64,000 bases of DNA from Williamsia maris (GTDB lineage Bacteria > Actinomycetota > Actinomycetes > Mycobacteriales > Mycobacteriaceae), in the NCBI RefSeq assembly GCF_024171815.1, contig NZ_JAMTCJ010000002.1, positions 558,001 through 622,000 of the forward strand, written 5' to 3'. The first letter of the stretch is position 1; each line of letters begins with the position of its first letter. Positions 57,975-64,000 of this stretch are shown here, piece after piece. The translations under genes and the position numbers were made by a program. The notes beneath the pieces were generated by a model that was not told where the DNA came from, did not search any database, and was given only the letters and a program-made list of their open reading frames with translations.

Positions 57975-59777
57975 TCAGTCGCCCAGCGACCCGCGTAGGA
58001 ACTGACCGGAGACCGAGACGGCCGGGCTCGAGGAGTCGCCCCCGACGACCAGTGTCGCGAAGGCGACGTCGCCGAGGATGCCCGCGAACCAGCCGTGCGC
58101 ACTCGAGTTGTCGCCGAACTCGGCGGTTCCGGTCTTGCCGCCGAGACCGGGGATGTCCCGCAACGACCGCGCCGTACCGGTGGTCACGGTGTCGCGCATC
58201 AACGACCGGATCTGCGACACCACCGCAGGGTCGAGAGCCGCGGGACGCTGGTCAGCGGTCGTGGTCTGACCCGACAGCAGCGACGGAAGGATCATCGAGC
58301 CGTGCGCCAGGCTCGCCTCGGCGACGGCGAGACCGAACGGGCTCGTGGTGACGCGTCCCTGGCCTATGCCGCTCTCGACGCGCTGTGCCGGGGTGTCGGC
58401 GGCGGGCACGCTCCCGGTCACCGTGGTGATCCCGGGTGCGACGAAGTCGACGCCGATGCCCAACCGGGCGGCGGTGTCGCGCAACGCCGTGGGACCGAGC
58501 TTGTCGGAGAGGGCGCCCATGGTGGTGTTGCACGACTGCGCGAAGGCCGTGCGCAGTGGCACGGTGCCGAGGTCGAACTCGTCCTCGTTGGGGATGGTGC
58601 GGTTCTCGATCGTCGCCCGACCGGGGCAGGGCAGCGGCGTGGCCGCGGTGACGTCGCCCGACTGCAGCGCGGCCGCGGTGGTCACCGTCTTGAACGTCGA
58701 CCCGGGCGGATAGAGGCCCGACAGTGCGATCGGGCCCTGGCGGTCGGCGGCCGTGTTCTGCGCCACCGCGAGGATTCCGCCCGTCGACGCCGAGATCGCG
58801 ACCAGTGCGGTCGGCTTGGTCTCGCCGGCCACCGCCTGCTGCGCCAGTCGCTGCAGCCGGAGGTCCATCGTCAACGGCACGGCGTCGACGTCGCCGGGCG
58901 CGCGGGTGGCCAGTCGGTCGACTGTGGTGCCCGCGCCGTCCACCAGGTCCACCGACCACCCGGCGCTGGCGGTGATCCGGTCGTTCCAGCGGTCCGGGAT
59001 CTGCGCCAGGGCGGGGGAGCGCAGCGATCGGTCGACGGTGAGCAGCTTTCCCTGCTCGCTCACCGAGACGCCGGGTACGGCTCGCAGCCGACCGCGCACG
59101 GTCGCCAGGTCGGTCGCACGCAGCGTGACCACCGCGACCGAGTCGGAGCCGGCTGACTCGGCGGACGAGCGGATGGATCGCGCGGTGATGGACGGGTCGA
59201 TCCGGTTCAGGATTCCGGCGAGGGCGGTCGATCGCGCCGCGGCCTGATCGCGCGCCACGGTGACGACCCCGACCGTCTGCCACGTCAGCAGCGGGAGACC
59301 ACGACGGTCGGTCACCGGGGTCTCGAGGTCCTTGTCGTCGGAGTACTGAAAGCTCAATGCCCGCGTGAGGGCGGGATGCAGGAGTGTCGGGTCCCAGTGC
59401 ACCCGCCACCCGTCGTCGTCGGTCGCGGTGGCCTCGGTGCGGTAGGCGAACTCCTTGCCGGGGCCGAAGGTCCACCGGAACTCCAGCGAGCCGCGACCGG
59501 ACTTCGAGTCGACGCCCTCGGCGCGCACGCTGACCTTCTTGCCTGCCTTCTGCGCGGCCGCGCGATCACCGAAACCCATCCCGGCGTACATCGAGGTGAT
59601 CGCGGCCCGCGCCGACGCCGCGTCGTCGGTGTGACCGGCCGCGGCGTCGACGTCGGTGGTCGTGAGGGCACTGGCGAGTGCGTCGTAGGTGTCGGCGGGG
59701 TCGTCGGCGAACAACGAGCACCCCGCGACCCCGAGCAGCGTCACGAGCAGGGCCACCAGAGCGCGGCGGGTTCGCAC
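57975..59777 (-). CDS. Lipoprotein class B penicillin-binding protein (PbpLipo type)
   Basis: This transpeptidase crosslinks peptidoglycan. The 600 residues start with a lipoprotein signal (LLGVAGC, Cys20). An NTF2-like MecA-N domain (about 28-145), a PBP dimer region and a transpeptidase domain follow, the last with Ser360 in STFK, SCNTT and KTGTAEF. The closest known type is the mycobacterial PBP-lipo (Rv2864c). The GTG start has GAAGGGG upstream. It is monocistronic here, unlike pbpA in the pknB operon, so it adds a second class B enzyme in the window. Confidence 0.92.
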   Translation of the reverse strand: MRTRRALVALLVTLLGVAGCSLFADDPADTYDALASALTTTDVDAAAGHTDDAASARAAITSMYAGMGFGDRAAAQKAGKKVSVRAEGVDSKSGRGSLEFRWTFGPGKEFAYRTEATATDDDGWRVHWDPTLLHPALTRALSFQYSDDKDLETPVTDRRGLPLLTWQTVGVVTVARDQAAARSTALAGILNRIDPSITARSIRSSAESAGSDSVAVVTLRATDLATVRGRLRAVPGVSVSEQGKLLTVDRSLRSPALAQIPDRWNDRITASAGWSVDLVDGAGTTVDRLATRAPGDVDAVPLTMDLRLQRLAQQAVAGETKPTALVAISASTGGILAVAQNTAADRQGPIALSGLYPPGSTFKTVTTAAALQSGDVTAATPLPCPGRATIENRTIPNEDEFDLGTVPLRTAFAQSCNTTMGALSDKLGPTALRDTAARLGIGVDFVAPGITTVTGSVPAADTPAQRVESGIGQGRVTTSPFGLAVAEASLAHGSMILPSLLSGQTTTADQRPAALDPAVVSQIRSLMRDTVTTGTARSLRDIPGLGGKTGTAEFGDNSSAHGWFAGILGDVAFATLVVGGDSSSPAVSVSGQFLRGSLGD

Positions 59778-59946
59778 GGGTCGAGTCCCCTTCGGTCGGG
59801 CCGTGACGGACGGGCGACCGCCGCGACGTCGTTCACGAGTCTGTCCCGTCGGCGTCGTCCGGCACGGAGCGACACGGCGGCGGTGACCATCCGAATGCCG
59901 ACCGGCGACGAATCCTTAGCAAACGTACCCACCCGGAGGTGATGAC

Positions 59947-60147
59947 ATGAGCTCCCACTCGGACGACCGCGGTCGCACCAGGGTCGAGTCGTCGAGAACC
60001 GTCCGACTCGGGGATGCCGCCGGAACTGCGGCCACTATCGTGCAGTTCGCGGACGGTTCGGTCGAGATCCGGACCGACGCCATGGACGCGGTGGGTCGCG
60101 CGGTTCGCGTTCACCCGGACGGCACGGCCCGCACCGTCGACCGATGA
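59947..60147 (+). CDS. Small protein of unknown function, paralogue of the next gene
   Basis: This 66-residue protein has an excellent ribosome-binding site (GGAGGTGATG before the ATG). Its C-terminal half (TIVQFADGSVEIRTDAMDAV, then GRAVRVHPDGTARTV) aligns without gaps with the C-terminal half of the 91-residue protein encoded at 60315. No signal peptide or membrane helix. I do not recognise the family; the alternating pattern suggests a small beta-sheet plus one helix. Confidence 0.7.
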   Translation: MSSHSDDRGRTRVESSRTVRLGDAAGTAATIVQFADGSVEIRTDAMDAVGRAVRVHPDGTARTVDR

Positions 60148-60157
60148 GACGAGCAAG

Positions 60158-60187
60158 TCGATCGTTCGATGTCCGTCGAGCGATCGA
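60158..60187. repeat. Inverted repeat between the two small paralogues
   Basis: TCGATCGTTCGA (60158-60169) pairs with TCGAGCGATCGA (60176-60187) around a six-base loop with one G-U pair. It may be the terminator of the first gene or an operator for the TATAGT promoter 24 bp downstream. Confidence 0.55.
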
Positions 60188-60210
60188 CAACACATCTGTA
60201 CGGGTGGGGC

Positions 60211-60216
60211 TATAGT
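60211..60216 (+). promoter_or_regulatory. Candidate -10 upstream of the second small paralogue
   Basis: TATAGT is a near-consensus -10 in a locally AT-rich stretch; the leader to the GTG at 60315 would be about 90 bases. No -35 is obvious. Confidence 0.4.
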
Positions 60217-60314
60217 CGATTGCTGATAGTGAATTATGTGCACGGGCCGCGTTCGGGGGGCCTCGCTACCGTGTCTGCTTTTCGGGTTCGAGCGACGCGT
60301 GACGGAGACATCGA

Positions 60315-60590
60315 GTGAATGACAAGCGTGTGACGACCGGTGAGACCGGTTCGGCAGTGCAGACCGTGGTCATCGGGCTCAGTGGGCACGCCGGTGTGCT
60401 GGTCGACGGCATGGGGCAGCCCGGTGAACGGGTCATCGAACTACTCAGTCGCGATGGACGCATGACGACGATCGTCCAGCGGCCGGACGGCGCGCTGGTG
60501 GTCGGGACCGACGGTCTCCGCGACGTCGCGCACGCGGTCCGCGTGTCGGCCGACGGCGGGGCCGAGCCCGTCCCGCTCGGTCAGCTCTGA
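60315..60590 (+). CDS. Small protein of unknown function, paralogue of the previous gene
   Basis: This 91-residue soluble protein starts with GTG (GGAG eight bases upstream). The C-terminal part (TTIVQRPDGALVVGTDGLRDV, then AHAVRVSADGG) mirrors its neighbour; the N-terminal part (VQTVVIGLSGHAGVLVDGMG) is extra. No known domain. The pair lies between pbpLipo and the ABC importer, divergent from the former and convergent with the latter. Confidence 0.7.
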   Translation: MNDKRVTTGETGSAVQTVVIGLSGHAGVLVDGMGQPGERVIELLSRDGRMTTIVQRPDGALVVGTDGLRDVAHAVRVSADGGAEPVPLGQL

Positions 60591-60620
60591 CGCCGCTCCT
60601 CGCGCGACGGCCGGCGGACG

Positions 60621-60629
60621 CCCCCCCCC
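60621..60629. repeat. C9 homopolymer after the substrate-binding protein gene
   Basis: Nine C residues lie between the stop codons of convergent genes, three bases beyond the binding-protein stop. It is prone to slippage but non-coding. Confidence 0.8.
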
Positions 60630-60631
60630 GG

Positions 60632-61666
60632 TCAGGAACCCTTTTTGCTGACGAATCCCTCTTTGATCAACCAGTCCCGTGCGACCTCGGCGGGCTCCTT
60701 GCCCTGGACGTCGACCTGCAGGTTGAGGTCGGTGATCACGTCGTTGGTCAGCTTGTCCGACACCGGCGTCATCACCTTCTCGATGTCGGGATGCTCCTTG
60801 GCGTAGGCCTCGCGCATCACGATCGCGGCGTTGTAGTGCGGGAAGAACTGCTTGTCGTCGGTCAGCAGCTGCAGGCCGAGGGCCTTGATGCGCCCGTCGG
60901 TGGTGAACACCTCTCCGAACTTGCACTGAGTCGCGTCTGCGGTGGCCTGGTAGATGATGCCGGTCTGCAGGATCGACACCTGGGCCTTGGTCACCGGGAA
61001 GCCGTATGTGCTCGCCACACCCGGGAATCCGTCCTGGCGACTGCGGAACTCGGTCTCCAGACAGGTCCGCGCCGCACCCGGGTTCTTGTTGACCAGCGCT
61101 CCGTACTCACTCAGCGTCTTCACCCCGGTGCTCTTGATGACCTCGGGACTCGCCGCCAGCGCGTAGGTGTTGTCCATCGGCGCGACCGCGGTCCACACGA
61201 TGTTGTTCTTCTTCAGGTCCTCGTCGCGTACGGCCTCGAACTGCTTGCGCGAGTCGGGGATCGGCTTCTCGTTGCCGAGATAGTTGATCCACCCGGTACC
61301 GGTGTACTCGTAGGTGACGTCGACCTGACCTTGCGTCTGGGAGTCGCGCGTGCTGCGCGAACCGACGATGCTGGTGAGGTCGCGGACGTCGGCACCGGCC
61401 GCCATCAACGAGAACTCGATGATGTAGCCGAGGATCACCTGCTCGGTGAACTCCTTGGAGCCGACGGTCACCTTGACCCCGTCGAGCGCGGGGATGTTCT
61501 TGATCGATCCGGCCCCCACGGTGAACGGCGGCGTACTGCCGGACGCGAGTCCGCAGGCCCCGATCGCAGCGGTCATCGAGGCGACGGCCGCGAGCAGGGT
61601 AGTGGCTCTGAGTGCGCGGCGTACGCGTCCCGGCCGTCGGTCTCGGTGTTGCAATGTGGTTGTCAT
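60632..61666 (-). CDS. Quaternary-amine ABC importer, substrate-binding lipoprotein
   Basis: This 344-residue binding protein of the OpuAC/ProX type captures glycine betaine, choline or related osmoprotectants. A basic start and signal lead to the lipobox IGAC (Cys38). The mature part has VTVGSKEFTEQVILGYI, typical of OpuBC/OpuCC, and YEYTGTGWINYL. It is the last of four coupled genes: its ATG overlaps the permease stop (ATGA). The preferred ligand cannot be settled by eye. Confidence 0.9.
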   Translation of the reverse strand: MTTTLQHRDRRPGRVRRALRATTLLAAVASMTAAIGACGLASGSTPPFTVGAGSIKNIPALDGVKVTVGSKEFTEQVILGYIIEFSLMAAGADVRDLTSIVGSRSTRDSQTQGQVDVTYEYTGTGWINYLGNEKPIPDSRKQFEAVRDEDLKKNNIVWTAVAPMDNTYALAASPEVIKSTGVKTLSEYGALVNKNPGAARTCLETEFRSRQDGFPGVASTYGFPVTKAQVSILQTGIIYQATADATQCKFGEVFTTDGRIKALGLQLLTDDKQFFPHYNAAIVMREAYAKEHPDIEKVMTPVSDKLTNDVITDLNLQVDVQGKEPAEVARDWLIKEGFVSKKGS

Positions 61667-62427
61667 ACTCGCAATCCCTTTGGTCCCAGCCAGCGTTCGG
61701 CCAATGCGCCCACCCAGTCGACCATCAGAGCCAGGCAGGCTGCGAGCACGCTGCCCAGCACCAGGGCGACGTTGTCGCGCAGCTTGTAACCGGTGTCGAT
61801 GAGGATGCCGAGGCCACCGGCGTCGACGAGGAAGCTCAGTGTCGCGGTGCCGACCGCGAGGACGAGCGAGGTGCGGAGCCCGGCCAGGATGTAGGGGATG
61901 GCGAGCGGGAACTCCAGGCGCACCAGGATTCCCATCTTCGACATGCCCTGACCCCGACCGGCGTCGATCACGGCGGGATCAACGCGCTCATAACCCAGGA
62001 GGGTGTTGGCGAGTACCGGCAGCAACGAGTAGATCGCGATCGGTATGACACCGATCCAGAACCCGGTCGTGGCGGTCCAGAGAAACAGGAGAACCAGCAA
62101 GCCGATGGCCGGCGTGGCCTGACCGATGTTCGCGATCGCGATGGCAATCGGGGCGAGACGGTGGAAACGGGGTCGGCTCAACACCGTTCCGAGCGGAACC
62201 GAGATGGCCACGACGATCGCGGCGACGACGAGACTGATAACCAGGTGTTGCCAGACCAACGAACTCACGTTGGAGCCGTTGATGGTCTCCTTCTGCGTCG
62301 CGGTGAGGTCGCGGGTGAACGCCCAGATCAGCACGGCCGCAGCGACGATCAGCACCAGGACGGGCTGGATGAACAGACGGAGTCTGCCCTCGCCCTTGGC
62401 GACCTCGGCGTCGACGGTGGTGGTCAT
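61663..62427 (-). CDS. Quaternary-amine ABC importer, permease
   Basis: In this 254-residue permease, five or six membrane helices follow a short N-terminus. The EAA-type loop (YERVDPAVIDAGRGQGMSK) that contacts the ATPase is present, then LVLAVGTATLSFLVDAGGLG. It overlaps both the ATPase gene and the binding-protein gene by four bases. Confidence 0.9.
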   Translation of the reverse strand: MTTTVDAEVAKGEGRLRLFIQPVLVLIVAAAVLIWAFTRDLTATQKETINGSNVSSLVWQHLVISLVVAAIVVAISVPLGTVLSRPRFHRLAPIAIAIANIGQATPAIGLLVLLFLWTATTGFWIGVIPIAIYSLLPVLANTLLGYERVDPAVIDAGRGQGMSKMGILVRLEFPLAIPYILAGLRTSLVLAVGTATLSFLVDAGGLGILIDTGYKLRDNVALVLGSVLAACLALMVDWVGALAERWLGPKGLRV

Positions 62428-63626
62428 TCCGGTTCCCTGGCTTCGGCGTCGGGTCCGGTCTCCACACGGATGTCACGAATCGCGGCCATCAGGGTCTCGA
62501 TGGTCACGATGCCCTCGTATCTTCCGTTCTTGCCGGTGACGATGGCCGAGACGCAACCGGTGGACAGGATGGCCTCGAGCGCCTGCTGCAGCGTCGACGA
62601 CATCGACACCAGGTCGGCGGGAACTCCGTTGTCGCGCAACGATCGAGCGTTGCGCAGGTGGTGGTCGCGTACCCAGCGCACCGGCCGGTCGCGATCGTCG
62701 AGGATGATCCCCCAGTTGTCGTCGGTCGCGTCGATGGCACGGGCGAGATCGTCGACCGGATCGTTCTCGTGGGCCGTCGGGCGTTGCTGTAGGTCGACGT
62801 CACGCACGCGCACCAATCCGAGCTGCTGCAGAAGTGCGCCGCCGCCGACGAATCCGGCGACCATCTCGGTGGCCGGGTTGGCCAGGATCGCCTCGGGGGT
62901 GTCGTACTGCTCGACGGTGGACCGATCACCGAGTACGGCGATCTTGTCACCGAGCTTGACGGCCTCACTGAAGTCGTGGGTGACGAACACGATCGTGGTG
63001 CCGATCTCGGCGTGCAGCCGGATCAGCTCGTCCTGCAACGACGCTCGCGTGATGGGGTCGACAGCACCGAACGGCTCGTCCATCAGCAGCACCGGGGGAT
63101 CGGCGGCCAACGCCCTGGCGACACCGACACGCTGTTGCTGACCACCGGAGAGCTGGCGCGGGAACCGGTTGAGGTAGATGGCCGGGTCGAGGCCGACGAG
63201 GTGCAGCATCTCCTCGGTGCGGGCCGCGGTCTTCTTCTTGTCCCACTTGAGAAGACTCGGCACCATGCTGACGTTCTGCGCGATCGTCATGTGCGGGAAC
63301 AGACCGGCCTGCTGGATGGAGTAGCCGATCGAGCGGCGTAACTCGTTGGCCGGGATGGACAGTGCGTCCTTGCCGCCGATGAAGATCGACCCCGACGTGG
63401 GTTCGATCAGTCGGTTGATCATCCGCATCGTGGTGGTCTTGCCGCATCCGGAGGGGCCGACGAACACGACGATCTCGCCGGCGTTGATGGTGAGCGAGAA
63501 GTCGTCGACCGCCGCGGCCTTCTGGCCCGGGTACCGCTTGGTCACCGAATCGAGGACGATGTCGACCCCGGCCGCGTTTTCCGCGCGTTGGGGAACTGCC
63601 TTCTGGGAGGTGGTCATGTCAGTCAC
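62424..63626 (-). CDS. Quaternary-amine ABC importer, ATPase with CBS domains
   Basis: This 400-residue ATPase powers uptake. Walker A GPSGCGKTT is at 57-65, the ABC signature LSGGQQQR at 159-166, and Walker B (PPVLLMDEPFGAVDP) follows. The C-terminal 120 residues look like a tandem CBS pair, the module that senses ionic strength in OpuA-type systems (family knowledge). It overlaps the upstream permease gene by eight bases. Confidence 0.93.
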   Translation of the reverse strand: MTDMTTSQKAVPQRAENAAGVDIVLDSVTKRYPGQKAAAVDDFSLTINAGEIVVFVGPSGCGKTTTMRMINRLIEPTSGSIFIGGKDALSIPANELRRSIGYSIQQAGLFPHMTIAQNVSMVPSLLKWDKKKTAARTEEMLHLVGLDPAIYLNRFPRQLSGGQQQRVGVARALAADPPVLLMDEPFGAVDPITRASLQDELIRLHAEIGTTIVFVTHDFSEAVKLGDKIAVLGDRSTVEQYDTPEAILANPATEMVAGFVGGGALLQQLGLVRVRDVDLQQRPTAHENDPVDDLARAIDATDDNWGIILDDRDRPVRWVRDHHLRNARSLRDNGVPADLVSMSSTLQQALEAILSTGCVSAIVTGKNGRYEGIVTIETLMAAIRDIRVETGPDAEAREPE

Positions 63627-64000
63627 GTAGTCCTTTCGACGTCGTGAGGCGGCCGATGAGGATGTAGATGGCGTCGAGAATCAGCGCCAGGACGACGATG
63701 AGGATGGTTCCGGTCAACGCCATCGGGATGGCGGTGGGGCTGCCGATGCGGGCGAGCGCGGAGAAGATGAGGTTGCCCAGGCCCGGCCCCTTCGCGTACG
63801 CCGCGATGGCCAGGATGCCCATCGCCAGCTGCGAGCTGACGCGCATCCCGGACAGGACGGCCGGCCAGGCCAGTCGGAGTTCGATGCGGTACAGCGTCTG
63901 TACTCGCGACATCCCGGTACCCCGGGCGGCATCGATCAGGGCGGGATCGATCGACGAGAGAGCGACGATCGTGTTGCGGATGATCGGCAAGAGCGAATAA
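63619..64000 (-). CDS. Quaternary-amine ABC importer, second permease (cut by window end)
   Basis: The C-terminal 126 residues of a second permease are visible; the start lies beyond 64000. The EAA-type loop (IDPALIDAARGTGMSRVQTL) and three membrane helices (including TGTILIVVLALILDAIYILIG) are seen. The frame is open to the window edge, so the apparent start inside the window is not real. It is the first visible gene of the importer operon, and two different permeases form the channel. Confidence 0.9.
   Translation of the reverse strand, partial: YSLLPIIRNTIVALSSIDPALIDAARGTGMSRVQTLYRIELRLAWPAVLSGMRVSSQLAMGILAIAAYAKGPGLGNLIFSALARIGSPTAIPMALTGTILIVVLALILDAIYILIGRLTTSKGLRD

Overview
The window is the replication-origin region of a high-GC member of the Mycobacteriales. 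Gene order and protein signatures fit Gordonia or a close relative best (inference; no database search was possible). The order pcnA, mutT4, murJ, sigM, trxB, trxA, cwlM, parB, parA, rsmG, jag, yidC, yidD, rnpA, rpmH, dnaA, oriC, dnaN, recF, gyrB, gyrA, cwsA, ppiA, crgA, pabA, pknB, pknA, pbpA, rodA, pstP, fhaB, fhaA is that of mycobacterial chromosomes around dnaA. I see no prophage, insertion sequence or CRISPR array.

Layout. Positions 1-15650 hold the cell-envelope and thiol-redox left arm: CCA-adding enzyme, a NUDIX hydrolase, a DUF6049 secreted protein, the giant MurJ flippase-pseudokinase, an inserted DNA glycosylase/nitronate monooxygenase pair, SigM with its anti-sigma factor, thioredoxin reductase/thioredoxin and the pseudo-amidase CwlM. 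Positions 15800-21570 hold the partition genes with three parS sites and the rpmH-rnpA-yidD-yidC-jag operon. Positions 21570-34140 hold dnaA, an oriC with a 45-bp AT-rich stretch and several DnaA boxes, dnaN, gnd, recF, dciA, gyrB, gyrA and a DUF3566 protein. Positions 34200-41810 hold tRNA-Ile and tRNA-Ala with a tiny ORF between them, an inserted ECF42-type sigma factor with its DGPF partner, cwsA, ppiA, a rhomboid protease, an N-acetylglutamate-synthase-like protein, a PH-like membrane protein, crgA and pabA. Positions 41816-51698 are one long minus-strand operon for growth and division signalling (fhaA, fhaB, pstP, rodA, pbpA, pknA, pknB). Positions 52050-64000 are more variable: tRNA-Leu, a secreted lectin-like protein, transporters, a FabH-like synthase, a pirin, a frameshifted PucR regulator, a lipoprotein class B PBP, two tiny paralogous proteins and a quaternary-amine ABC importer cut by the window end.

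How the genes work together. The window holds all four partners of the PknB-controlled peptidoglycan precursor checkpoint known from mycobacteria: PknB (lipid II-sensing kinase with four PASTA repeats), MurJ with a kinase-dead cytoplasmic domain, CwlM with a metal-dead amidase domain, and the phospho-threonine reader FhaA. Their enzyme (RodA, PbpA), phosphatase (PstP) and septal/polar partners (CrgA, CwsA) are here too. Replication initiation (DnaA, oriC, DnaN, DciA, gyrase) and segregation (ParAB-parS) sit between these two halves.

The most interesting leads are: a strong in-frame internal ribosome-binding site and ATG that would release the MurJ pseudokinase as a separate protein; a secreted protein that keeps the spacing of the calcium-binding residues of the PA-IL (LecA) galactose lectin; a composite N-acetylglutamate-synthase-like protein; two adjacent tiny paralogues of unknown function; a small ORF that starts one base after the mature 3' end of tRNA-Ile; and an imperfect 16-bp direct repeat bracketing tRNA-Leu.
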